Position numbers and translations under genes: made by a program
Notes under the pieces: model-generated
Told to the model about the DNA's origin: nothing
The model's input: the letters and a program-made list of their open reading frames with translations, nothing else
Databases searched by the model: none
Part shown: in pieces, positions 45,338 to 56,575 of the stretch
Layout of the letters: every line of letters starts with the position of its first letter
Position numbering within the stretch: position 1 is the stretch's first letter
Assembly: GCA_973895155.1 (NCBI GenBank)
Contig: OZ316893.1
Location: forward strand, 19,964,001-20,028,000
Length of the DNA stretch: 64,000 bases
DNA from: Marsupella aquatica
Lineage: Eukaryota; Marchantiophyta
Reading direction: 5' to 3'

Positions 45338-48300
45338 ATGGAGCAGAGCAAACAGAGCGTTGCAGAAAGCTGTTCTGAGCCTCCCATGGATTCTGGGCAC
45401 ACTTTAAGTGCTGATTCGATTCGCCGTTACAGTAGACAGCTCTTGGTGCCCTCGTTTGGAGTTGCAGGTCCGTAATTCTTTCTCATGTCCCCAGGTTCTA
45501 TTCTGAAATTTACCAAAAAGATGTTCGGGCCATCTGTCTCCTCTCACACTCATTCAGCTTCTGTCTGCCCGAAACTCTCAAGCACAACTGGCCGGGACAA
45601 AGCATGCTCTCGTTTTCTGTTTTGTTAATACATCGCTGCAATTCCATAGTTGAGTACATGTTCTGTTTTACGCTCACTCCTGCCAACAATGCTTTCCCTC
45701 CTAAATCTGAGTCTCTACAGAGGCCTCACATTAAGAACTGCTATTCTTTACGTCTGGACTGGCAAGCCTCCTGGTCTGTTTGGGATTGAATAACATTCAT
45801 CTCTAGCTCAAGAGCTTGTGGCTCGAATTGTCCAACTAAACCCTCGGTCTTCTTTTAACTTCTTAATCAATTGCTTAGAGTTTATGTCAACTATGCTATA
45901 ATGCAAGTAATACCAAGGATAGATTTGTATGATGATTTTGTTGGAAGTGGGTTTCCTCCGGATTAGAGAGACGTACTAACGTGTGATTCAGGTCAGGAAC
46001 GCCTTTTGAAGTCTTCTGCACTGGTGGTTGGATGTGGAGGACTTGGCTCCCCAATTGCTTTATACCTTGCGGCAGCTGGCGTTGGTTCTCTCTCGGTCTC
46101 AACTCCTAAACGGTTTTCTCATCCAATAGGCCTCTACATTGAAGAGTATAGCTACTTTGAATTTTGTGCATTGGTTCTTCTCTCTCTATGTGGATGGGGT
46201 CCCTCAGGCTGTAGAATTTAGTTCGCCTGTTTTCCCTCTCGCGTCTGGACATTCTAGAATGTTCCGCATGAACTGGGGAAAATTTCATCCGTTAAAACAA
46301 TCAGCAGAAGCACTGTTTTTAGACTCTAGAGTATGTCGTCACCTCTTTAAACTCCAACCTGAGTGACATTATGCATATATGCAGCTTCTTTGGGGAGATA
46401 CACGCAATCATAAGGAACACTGAAGTGTGTGTGTGTTTGGGGGTGGGGATTCTATCTCATGTTTATGCAATTGTAATACCATTTACTCGCCCTAGTTTTT
46501 GCTTCGATTTCTCAGTCTACAATTCTTGTGCAGGATGTCTGGGCCTTATGGATCACGATGTTGTTGAGCTTAGCAATCTGCACCGCCAGGTATGTCTTTA
46601 GAACCTATTATGTGGAGTGCGTCGTTGGCATATAGATTTCCCAATGTCGTCCTAGTTAAATGTATCTTACATGTTAGAGAACCTATATGTGCAGGTCATT
46701 CACTCAGAGGCTTTTGTCGGCAAGTCCAAGGTCAAGTCAGCTGCTTCAGCTTGCCTAGGGTATGACTGCTTCCTTAATTTCTGCATTCAGTTAAATGGCC
46801 AGGGTCATACTTTTGACGAGACAATGCCTATGGTTGTCCATGAAGTGTTTTCTTCGACATCCTGACCATGTTATCAATCTGCTGTTTTTAATATTTGAAT
46901 CAGTGGAGTCTGATGTCTATGGTGGTACTTCATGTCTGAGCTTGGAACCATCATACTCTTTCTACTTTGGCAGGCTCAATTCGTCCTTGCAAGTACTTGA
47001 ATATGCCCACAGATTGGATGCAGCCAATGCGGTGGAAATTGTCAGCAAGTATCCTGTTTTCGTTGTAGGCTTGGCATAAGTGTCGTTTCGTGATGCATTG
47101 GTGAGTGGCATCTTCAGTTGCTCACTGACTATGTTGAGTTAAATTATAGTGATCCAGATCCGCTCAGTTGCTCTGGAAGGCAGATGCAGAGTATATTTCT
47201 GTAACATAATTGCTGCCAGTCGTTGTTACGGACTGTGATTCTTCTTTAAAAACTATGAACATTAGCATGAAAGTTAGCACGTCCACATCCTTGGTGAATT
47301 TTCAGCCCTCTATGTGCACGTGGACCACTGTGTATGGTTACCCACCAAAGAAGCAAAGAATCTTTTCTTTTCTTTTGTTTTGTTTTTTGTAAACAATAAT
47401 TTCAATTCAATTCAAGCTAATACTTCATATTTGTTCTTCTACTACAGCAATATATTTAAATTCCCTTTGATAAAAATGTAGAGCATTTCAAATATTATCA
47501 GTGGGAGAAATGTGGTCCATTCCCCAACTGCATCAAACAAGTGAATTGGAAGAAAATGTGATTGTTTGCCCGTTTGCAAGTTTTTTTGCTTTGATGAATG
47601 GGCACAAATTGGAGCATCTGTGTTCCTTGAACAAAATCTCTTAGATTTGACGTGGTGCTAGATGCAACGGATAACCTCCCTACTCGCTATCTTCTCAGCG
47701 ATGCATGTGTTGTGTCTGGAAAGGTACTTCAAAATATCCCTCAAAACTCGTCTCTGACAAATAGAGTTGAATTGTAGAAGATGGGTCACTGGAGCGATGA
47801 TTCTGTAGAGTATGATGCTGAGGTAATTACAGGCATAGATAACAATTTTTGAGCGGGAAACTGGAATGTAGCTTCACCCTCAGAGTTTGATAAAGAATTT
47901 CTGGCTATATTTACTGCCTTTCTCTACAAGTCAGTGTTCTAGTAGATTCCTTTGAATGGGTTAGTTTCCTCAGAAACCTTCCGGTTCTGGGGAAGTTCTT
48001 TCATCTGGCATAGTTGGAAAGGAACTACAAGCCGTACATTTTCTCACTGGGAGAGCCAAGGAAAGCACAAAGTCTTTGGATGACAGAACTATTATCCCTC
48101 TCCATGTTCTTGTGTTGCAGCCTTTGGTGTCCGGAGCAGCACTTGGAGTCGAGGGGCAGGTATCGATTTCTGTAACTTGTGTTATTTTCCGATTTATGCG
48201 CTTCTGTTACATGAAGTGTCTTATTCCTTTGCCAAAGGCAAAGAGGACTATTTTCATACAACCGTTAGTGGTTAGTACGTCGCAAAAGCGGGACTTGGTT

Positions 48301-49942
48301 TATTTTGTTTGTATGGCATGTATAAATGTTTTGGGTACTTTTTGCAGGTGACTACCTACAATCATAAAAACGGGCCATGTTACCGATGCCTTTTTCCAAT
48401 ACCCCCACCACAAGATGCTCATCAGCGGTGTTCTGACAATGGTGTGATTGGAGTCGGTAAGGATTTCTTTCCTCCCTAGAATGACACCCACGTCGTTTTC
48501 TAATACTTGTGATTCGAAATTGTCTCAGCCTTAGGAATTTTTATTCTCGAAGTCGTGGAGTTTCGGATCCTTTCACAGCTTCCTGTGTCCCATGAGGTTG
48601 ATTTCCTTTTGTTGTAATGGGTATTCAATTGCTTCATCGCTGCTGGGCATGGTCATCTTATGAAAGGCTAGCTGCAAGCAGTTGCTTCAAATTTTAGCTG
48701 ACAATTTGGTATACTTGAAAACATCATCACTTCGCGCCGTTGACGACTTTAAAATTCTTGGTGTGTAGTTCCTGGAATTATCGGTACTTTTCAAGCATTG
48801 GAAGCTTTGAAGCTCGTAGGAGAAGTTGGGGAGACTCTGAATGGTCGAATGCTTATATTGGATGCATGGTCAACACGTATACACATGGTATAACAAAAAG
48901 TCGTTAAAAAAGTAGATTGGCTCTTTAGACTCGCCTCAGAACGTTGGACTAATCTGAACTATTCTCATGAGATAGTATCCCGTCTCATTTTCACTTGAAT
49001 GATTGTTCAATATGTTTCACCGACTGTTTTCTCTTCTCCTCAACAGCTGAATGGCCAGATAGGATGTTACTCATTGGACAATTATTCAGTATCAATACCA
49101 TCACCTAAAAATCTAAGGAATAGAGCAAAACCTTCAAAAAATCTTAAGGTGAAGTGTTTGGCAAAAGACTCTCGATTTCGAAAGACATTTTGATGATTGT
49201 GGGCATGGCTGTCTGCAGGTGAAGCTTAGGGGCAGAAATGTGGCGTGCATCGCTTGTGGAGACGCTCCACAGATTTCGAATTCGAATCTGCACTTGTATG
49301 ATTATGAGAGATTCACACAGTCACGTTTATCGGACGAGGTTCGTTTCTTTTATAATTTTTGTACATGGAAACCTTCTTTTTGTGACTAGTATGAATGTCG
49401 GTTACTTCTAATTCTACCTAACTTCAAGATCCGAATGCTTCTAATTCGTTGAGAGAAAGGTTTCACCTTCTGCTGCAGCACTATGGGCTGGAGGGCTGAG
49501 GCATAAATTTTGAGATTTACGTGCTTCTGTACACTGCATTTTTCAGGCTCCTGAAGGGCAACATATTATTCCAGAAAATGAGCGTATATCTAATGCAGAA
49601 TTGAAGATACGCTTGGAGTCGGGTCAACCTCACGTTCTACTTGATGTTAGAGACGCACATGAGTATGCCATAAGCAGATTGCCCAATTCACTGAACATAC
49701 CGTTGTCTAGTCTGAAAGAAAATCTCCAAATCCTTGAGGCTGCTGTAAATGACAGCAAGCAGGAAGAAAGCGCAGTCTCTCCGCCTCGGAGTCCTGCCAT
49801 ATATGTAGTTTGTCGCAGAGGAAATGATTCACAGAGAGCGGTGCAGTTACTGAGGAGCGATGGGTACACCAGCGCGGTAGACGTGATTGGAGGATTAGAA
49901 TCTTGGGTAAAGACCGTTAATGCGGACTTTCCATTTTATTAA
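45338..49942 (+). CDS. CNX5: MOCS3/CNX5-type adenylyltransferase and sulfurtransferase, 11 exons
   Basis: The exons are 45338-45467, 45992-46084, 46534-46589, 46695-46759, 46974-47048, 47645-47723, 48121-48159, 48348-48456, 48769-48887, 49219-49338 and 49547-49942. The frame is continuous to 426 residues, slightly shorter than the usual about 460, mainly at the N-terminus. The E1-like ThiF/MoeB half has [11 protein letters not shown], the ATP-binding GCGGLGSP (58-65), SNLHRQ with Arg92, and DATDN. Zinc Cys pairs lie at 190/193 and 265/268. Cys207 in the CSDNGVIGV segment is the candidate acceptor. A C-terminal rhodanese domain ends with the loop CRRGNDSQ, Cys384 being the persulfide cysteine. 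The family adenylates and thiocarboxylates MOCS2A/CNX7 for molybdenum cofactor synthesis and URM1 for tRNA thiolation, in the cytosol. The ATG at 45338 is the first in frame after an upstream stop. Intron 1 has an unusual donor, GTCCGT. Confidence 0.94.
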
Positions 49943-50880
49943 CTCTACTAAATTTGAAATGGCAACACCAACTAGCTTCAATGGCCAACGCGAGCTGTTT
50001 TCCCTATGTCTCTTGGACCCACTAAATATCATCCCATCGCCCAAGCTAAAAGTGCCGTAAGAGTTCAGTCTTTGAAGATGAAACTGAACCTCGTGGAGTC
50101 ATGTATTATAGGGAACTCGATTGGGTTAGCTAGGTAGGCAGCATCCAGATCTTCGTCCATAAAACTGTAGACATGACTTCAGTCACAGGAGGGAAATCCA
50201 CTAATGTACATTCCTCAAGTTCGTAAAACCGTCGTCTTGATATGAAGCAATTTTTTGTCCTTCAGAATAGAAAGCTTTGACAACATTAATAGAAGTTTGC
50301 GCAAGTAAAAACTTGCATTCTCGTCCAGGAATGTGAGGTTCCAAGGTTCACATCGTGTCTCGAACAAGAGTAAACGGGGAAGGGAAAGGTTTTGAATGCT
50401 TAAGAGCTAAAAGGCAGATGCCTTTCGAGATTTTCACTTGAGAAAGTTGAACGGTCCTACAAACATGCAAAGCCTAGGCATCTGGGTAACTCGTCAGACG
50501 GCTCAGCAGCAAGAGCAGCAATGGAGTATGGCCTGTTACATGGCTCGGCCACTCAATTCGCTTTTGTTGTGCTGCAATGTGTGATCCACCAGCCATCCAA
50601 GCGTAACTGTGGCTTTACAAGATGTTCGGACACTATTGACTTTTTTCCACCAAAGCAAAACGGGAGCACCACTAAGAAATCTTTTGATCTGAACTTCACT
50701 GATTGTAAATACTTTGAATGGATAACCAAAGTATGCAAATGTTTGGACCTACTCTCATGGTGGTCTAAAATTGTAGACAAAAGCACTCCACATCAGCATA
50801 CACTTGGGCTTACTTTACTATGTAGGATAGGTGGACACCCAGTTCATTCAAAGCCAACTGCACCTCTTTCCATTCATTAT

Positions 50881-50958
50881 ATAGTCCAGATTTAAGGCGC
50901 CCACTTCATGTAATGCCAAATAGTCCAGATTTAAGGTGCCCACTTCATGTAATGCCAA
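50881..50958. repeat. Tandem duplication, 2 x 39 bp
   Basis: ATAGTCCAGATTTAAGG starts each unit at 50881 and 50920, with one difference seen. The unit's TTCATGTAATGCCAA part resembles a diverged piece of the CTTGTAAAGCCACC dispersed family. Confidence 0.8.
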
Positions 50959-51084
50959 ATGCAACTCTTTTGATTCCTTATATGGTCCAGAAGGCCCCAG
51001 GTTTAACCTGACGGACATGTTTATGACTTTTTGGGCACGTAAAACTGTCAAATGACGGTCCAAAAATGGTCAGTTTGATGTATA

Positions 51085-51300
51085 TTCCCCAATATCCCCC
51101 GGACGCCCCCGGTCCCTAGACTCCTAACCCGACCCGCCCGGACCCAACCCGGACCTGGCCTCCCAAACCCCTCCCCAGCCTCCCAAACTCCTCCCCAGCC
51201 TCCCAAACCCCTCCCAAACCGGGCCTCCCGAACCCCTCCCCGGCCTCCCGAACCCATCCCGAACCCGGCTCAGGCCAGCCCGGGTCAACCCTCACACCCG
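51085..51300. repeat. C-rich, strand-asymmetric minisatellite
   Basis: Repeats of CCTCCCAAACCCCTCCCCAG and variants are very rich in C on the plus strand and poor in G, in a window that is otherwise AT-rich. No coding sense was found in either direction. Confidence 0.8.
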
Positions 51301-51779
51301 GACCGACCCCTACTCCGGGAGACTGGGCGACCGGTTTATGGTTTTATGACGAAAATCCCCCAATTTGACAGGCAAAGAAACCAGGGAAGGCCCCGAGTTC
51401 GTGTTAAGTCACGCAATTCAATTCATTATATGCTATAGATAATTCAATCTCACACATATAGAATGAAGACTATGGGTCTTGACATCTTGTAATTAATATA
51501 ACAGGTGGAATACACAAATACATGGTTGAGCCCACCACGCGAAAGTCAGTAATTGATCCGAGAGTCAGGCATTTGTTATTGGGCAAACATTGGGATGAAT
51601 TTAAACACGTGACAATGAGAACCTCGGCGGCGCTGGTAACGTGCCGATTTCTCCTTCATCATTAAATCCGCGGGGGATTAAAGTAGACAGTCATTGATCG
51701 ACCTCCAGTACGTTCACACTTTTGGCCTAGCAGTAGCTACAAACGAACGCAATCAGCTACAGTCAGTGAGAAATACAAC

Positions 51780-52400
51780 TGTCGGAAAGGATTTTCTAAA
51801 CCTTTGCCAAAGGGTTGGAGTCATCAGCTGATAATCAAGTCGCCTGGGTTTAGTACTGTTGCTACAAAAGAAAATAATGAATACAACTCGCTATCCGAAA
51901 GGCTGTGCTAAACATTCGCCAAAAGAGTTGGAGTGATCAGCTGGTCCCATGGTCTAGCATCTACGAAAGAATCAAAGAAATTGTCTTGCAGTCTGAAAGA
52001 GTTTCATATTTAAACTTTCACCACAAGAGTTGGAGTGATCAGCGGGTCCCATGGGTCTAGTAGCTACCAACTAATCCAAACAATTATCTTAGTGAGGATA
52101 CAACATTCTGTGTGGCCAGAAGGGTTTTCACTAAAAGAGTTTTGAGGGATTGAGCAGCCGGTCCCATGGATCTCGTAGTTACCAACGCATCAGCAATTAT
52201 CTATGACTGTGATCGAGAATACAATACAGTAACTGTCTGAAACTATTTTCTAAACCTTCTCCAAAAGAGTCGGAGTGATCAGCGGGTCCCACGGGTCTCC
52301 GCCTTACTTAACAAACGAATTTTTGAAGCACTTATCTGTTTGAAACGTTTTTCTAGACCTCACCAAAAAGGTAGATATATGATCAGCGTGTCCCATGGAC
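51780..52400. repeat. Diverged tandem array, about six units of roughly 110 bp
   Basis: Each unit contains a version of AGAGTTGGAGTGATCAGC followed by GGTCCCATGG(G)TCTAG and a TAGCTACCAA block. Copies are anchored at about 51812, 51930, 52028, 52150, 52268 and 52380. No open frame is maintained. Confidence 0.75.
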
Positions 52401-54360
52401 GGATGTCATATTTAATTTTGAGGGATTCTGCTCCGTGACAGTCAATATTGCAGATCTGTAGGGTTTAGAATTTAGATCTGTAGCGGACTTGATTCATAAC
52501 TGAAAAGAGATTGATCGAAACCAAACAACAGATCTTGAATATTATTTTAACAGTTTTGGAATCAGAAACCAGCTGCCTGGAATACTTGTCAACGCAGCTC
52601 TCCAAGATTTGCTGCAGCTCAGTGATGATTCCGTTCATATAATTATGAGATTGAAGGAGAATGACCGCCGTGTTCTAAGCTTAGGTTCTATCATTGGGCC
52701 ATCTCACAAGTCGACATAATTCTCATGAAACTTTGACAACTCTTCGTAGTGCAATCATTACACCGATCCGCTTGTTTGGTTGTCAAGGTTATTCAGGAAA
52801 TTCCGACGGACCAGCCTGCACCAAAATCTTCCCTCAGGCTTGCTTGTTCACTGAATTGTACGTTCTATGGATGCTCTGGTCACTAGAATTCACACTAATT
52901 ATTTTGTTTTTTTGCCGTGAAAGATTTCTTTGAATTCTATTCACATTCACACTACTCTTGAACTCTCGATGGAAATCGTTCTCTGCCCCAGTTTTTCAAG
53001 AGTACTCAATTATCATCAGGAGAACGAGTCTATCACGTGGCTAAATAAACACCGTTTGTGTTCCGCAGATTTCGCCCAACTAATAACACATTATCCACTC
53101 TCCCTGCTGCACATAATTTGCCGGATTGCAGGTGAGAGAGATAGGTGCATACATAAACAATCATAAACATGGGTGTCATAATTAACACCGCTTCCGACCG
53201 AAAAGGTAGTTCCAGATTCCATCAAGCTTAGAACGATTTGATCGCTGTTGCAGGTGATAATCATGTTACAGACTCAGCCAGTTGGGAATTCGTGATACTG
53301 TAGGTCTATCTGTAGGTGCCTATCATACTTTCTGTGCGAGAAAAGAATCTCCTAGTTTCGGAGATTGGACGTCTAAACTAGTCATTAATGTGCATGACTA
53401 CTGTAACTATCCACTTTCTTATCGTCGAATTGACTCGTTCCTACTTCTGAAGATAACGGCTGGGAGTGTCTGGCGTGCTGCGACTGTGGTTGGGGCATGG
53501 GAGAGAGAAACCATCCTCTCATCGATCAGAGTCTCACTGGATGGAGAAGATCTCACTTTCCATCAAGTTGCTCCAACCTACAGCACTGTCAGTATAGTTG
53601 CATGGGTCGATTTGGCTGGCTAATAAAATCCGAGAGCGAGCTACAGTCTGATTTTGTCCCGACGTTCGTCCCCCAACAGACTCTCTGGTAATGCCTAGCT
53701 CTGGTAGAGACTAGATGCAGACGTGTAAAACCTGCGACCATCTTTCCTGTCCTAAGTTGGTTACTTGATAATTTTATAGAACTTTTGTCCATTGATATCA
53801 TCACTCCAATGATCAACTTACTGCTGGATATCAACGGGTCAACTAGGATTGATGGCATCGTTGACATAGATACAGTTGATTATTTGACTGTGTGCGGAAA
53901 ATGGTTGGGGATTCGATGTTTACCCTCTAGACTTGTAATAATATCTCTGTCAGCAAACTTTAGCTGGCTAGTGGCGACCATGCTAGTGGCTACCACCATG
54001 CATCAAACCATTTGGTGATTCCCTACGAGAATTCTTGGGAAACTCGCTTATTGTTACTTCTTGGGTCCCACCATCCAGTGCTACCCATCATCGCACCTCG
54101 TGCATCGCACACAGGATCGTACCTCGTGCATTGCACACAGGAAGTGAAGACATGCGAATATATTCTTTGCATTTCCGAATGCTAACTCTGGAGAGCTGAT
54201 TTATAAAAGTGTATAATTTTGCCAGACATTAGGATGACTTTACAAGAAGGTGGGGGCATTTGTGATTTTCTTTTGCTCACCAAAACAAACTGGAATGTCA
54301 CTTCTTCTTATTCTATACATAGACTCCATACTATAAGTGTTTTAAAATGAACTTACATAA

Positions 54361-54490
54361 ATGCAAATCCCTTGAATGAAGGAGAGAAAGTTTGGAACTG
54401 TTTGGAACATGGCTAGAGGTGGCAATATGCAAATCCCTTGAATGAAGAGAGAAAGTTTGGAAATGTTTGGAACATGGCTAGAGGTGGCAA
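54361..54490. repeat. Tandem duplication, 2 x about 65 bp
   Basis: ATGCAAATCCCTTGAATGAA starts each unit at 54361 and 54427. The units run through GTTTGGAACATGGCTAGAGG. Confidence 0.85.
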
Positions 54491-54519
54491 ATTTCTAAAC
54501 AAAAGAAACACTCCACTCC

Positions 54520-54700
54520 AGCATTTACTTGGGCCAGTAACTGCCATGTAGGAATGATAGACACCAGACTTGAATGGGCCTTAAAGTTCTTGTACAGCTA
54601 GCTGCGGCAGTTTCCACTGAAGACGGTCTAGATTTAACCTTAGAGGGAATGAAAAGAAAACTACGTGCCCCTCAAGTCTTGTAAAGCCACCCTCAGTTGT
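54520..54700 (-). repeat. Diverged copy of the CTTGTAAAGCCACC dispersed repeat
   Basis: It shares ACTTGGGCC-TAACTGCCATGTAGGA, CTTGAATGGGCC and CAAGTCTTGTAAAGCCACC with 20740-20900 and 42900-43000. Confidence 0.6.
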
Positions 54701-54869
54701 CCTAGCAAGAGATTCACATGGGGATTCATAACCATTGACAATATCAATGCATATTAAAGTCAAAATCTGTACTACTTAATTGTGATATGGCTGCCCGCTG
54801 CCTGTGGCCGTTGCCTGACAGTAAAACGTATATAATTACAATTAAACGAGGCTCACCATCTGTGCAATA

Positions 54870-54940
54870 GACGCTGCCTGAGTGGTAGTCAAGGAGACTT
54901 GGGCCCAACAGGACAGGGGTTTGAATCCTGCCTGACACAT
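54870..54940 (+). repeat. tRNA-like SINE head
   Basis: A box-A-like TGCCTGAGTGGTAGTCAAGG (54875-54894) is followed 22 bp later by a box-B-like GGGTTTGAATCCTG (54917-54930). This is the spacing of a Pol III internal promoter. The A box resembles Leu/Ser tRNAs. The arms do not fold into a complete tRNA, so this is read as the 5' head of a tRNA-derived SINE. Its tail was not delimited. Confidence 0.5.
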
Positions 54941-55160
54941 TGCCTTTCATAACAAACCCCACCCAAAAGTACTGGGGTTCATTCATCAACTTTGACACTT
55001 AGAAAACAATTCATGTTTGCATTTTTTCATGGGCAGTTAACGGGGATGGCTGCGGGCAGGGAGTGTGCAAGGCTCATTAATGAGCCTCATATTGTCATTC
55101 GCGCTGATCGAATAGCAAGAGGAGCCCACAAGTAGGAGTTTAATTATGGAAAGTGAAATA

Positions 55161-55498
55161 TGTTAGGATTTACTCTTAGGTCTAGAGTAACGATTGTACC
55201 ATAGTTGGGGCTAACCTTAGTCGCAGACTAGGTTACGTTAGTCATGCTATGCACACACTATACCCAAGTGGTGTTTGCTTGGAGAGTAGGAACTCAGGCT
55301 CATTGTTAGGAGCCAGTTGAGAGATAGGGAGATCGAGCTTGTGCTATGGATACTTGGTATGGCCGGTCGGCCTAGAGTACAGTAAAGCTTTTGTGTGTTC
55401 CCATGGACGTAGCCTCGTGCTGAGGTATCTCTCTGTGTCACACTTGTGCGTTGGATGGTTCATGGGCTTGCCGTTATGATTGTCATCTATGCTCAACA
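55161..55498. mobile_element. Probable solo LTR (Copia-type), 338 bp
   Basis: The segment starts TGTTAGGATT and ends CTCAACA, the inverted TG...CA ends of plant LTRs. Near its 3' end it has the TTCCCATGGACGTAGCC and TCTCTGTGTC blocks common in Copia LTRs. Flanking 5-bp sequences are AAATA and AAGTA, a 4-of-5 match that would fit an aged target duplication. No internal retroelement region or second LTR was found, hence solo LTR formed by LTR-LTR recombination. Strand cannot be fixed with certainty. Confidence 0.55.
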
Positions 55499-55791
55499 AA
55501 GTAGCCCGACCAACTGTAGGAGTTTAATTGCCACAAGTGAAGTTCTGAGTTCAAGCTTCATAAGTAGACTATATTTTGGACAAACCTCTTCCCATTGTAG
55601 GTTTGCCAATTGAAGCCTTTTGCACACAAAAGATGTGACATTTAAATAAAGGGGTACTAACTCCTAAGAGGAGTGGGTTGTAATAAGATAGTGAGTTTTC
55701 CATGAACCCTGGACCTCGATATATGGTGACATTGCTGGTGGATGGGTGCACCTGTGTTAATGCCAAACCTTTGATGCATATGGTAGCTCAC

Positions 55792-56024
55792 TGAATTTTC
55801 TACATCCGTCCTTCTCTCTAAGTGCAGCCTCCTGAAGGGCAAAACTGCACTAAGTGCAAGCAATAGGTAGACCCAGCATGTATCCCATTTGGTGTGTCAA
55901 AATTCAGTGAATTTTCCACAGTAGTCCCTCTCTAAATACAAGCTTGTTAAGGCAAAATTTCACCAAGTGCGAGCAGTCAGGCAAATCCCACTTTGGAAAC
56001 AAAAGATTTTTTGGGTCAAAATTG
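55792..56024. repeat. Diverged tandem duplication, 2 x about 116 bp
   Basis: CACTGAATTTTCTACA at about 55790 and ATTCAGTGAATTTTCCACA at about 55905 start two units. Both carry CTCTCTAA, AAGGCAAAA and AAGTGC(A)AGCA blocks and an end near GGGTCAAAAT/TGTGTCAAAAT. Confidence 0.6.
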
Positions 56025-56322
56025 GCCTAAGTACATCTTACTTACAAGAGCCGTGGAGACTGATACAAAGGAAACAAGCCATTAGCCAATTCAATACAGG
56101 CCATCCAGGTAGCAAATGCTGTGGTTGTGTCTCATTAATTTGCCAGATCTAGGAAGATCTAACGGCCAGCCATATCCTGAGGGAGATCTGATGGTAGACA
56201 GATATTCCATATCACAAAAAGGCTCTGTTAGCAACAATGTAGGTCATGGGGCTGCAAGGACGGGAGGCAAAATTTGCTCCCTTGCCAATTTTTTTAAAAA
56301 TGGGCTGATTTGCAGCTTCTAA

Positions 56323-56344
56323 GTTTAGGGTTTAGGGTTTAGGG
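56323..56344 (+). repeat. Interstitial telomere-like run (TTTAGGG)3
   Basis: Three units of the plant telomere repeat TTTAGGG occur in tandem. Short runs of this kind are frequent in plant promoters and repeats and do not imply a chromosome end. Confidence 0.9.
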
Positions 56345-56575
56345 TCACAAAAGACCAAAAACTTACTATAGACAGATAATTGCTAAGTGCATCAAACCTT
56401 GGCACTTTGCAATAATGAACCTAATTTTGTATTTACTGCATTCACCTTCAAAATTTGCACTCCTCAAGACTTTCAAACTCTGTCTCAAGTTCCAAAAACC
56501 TGCCACACTTTGATGTGGTGGGGGGTGTATTGAATCTGTTTACTTGAAAAACAATATTGGCTATCTCTAGCCATT

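Larger units (their letters stand above)
49943..55160. other. Gene-poor region with tandem repeats
   Basis: The stretch holds the CNX5 3' region, a 39-bp tandem pair (50881-50958), a C-rich minisatellite (51085-51300), a diverged 110-bp array (51780-52400), a 66-bp tandem pair (54361-54490) and a SINE head near 54870. A frame at about 52549-52712 (with ALQDLLQLSDDSVHIIMRL) looks mildly protein-like but has no recognised family or partner exons. Confidence 0.4.

Noticed and set aside
51048-51257. Gly/Arg-rich minus-strand frame
   Set aside because: It is the translation of the C-rich minisatellite.
53282-53690. 113-codon frame with a DLTFHQVAPTYSTV stretch, considered as a gene exon
   Set aside because: It resembled protein, but no partner exons, start logic or family could be found.
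56323-56344. Telomere repeat considered as a chromosome end or fusion
   Set aside because: Only three units are present and ordinary DNA continues on both sides.
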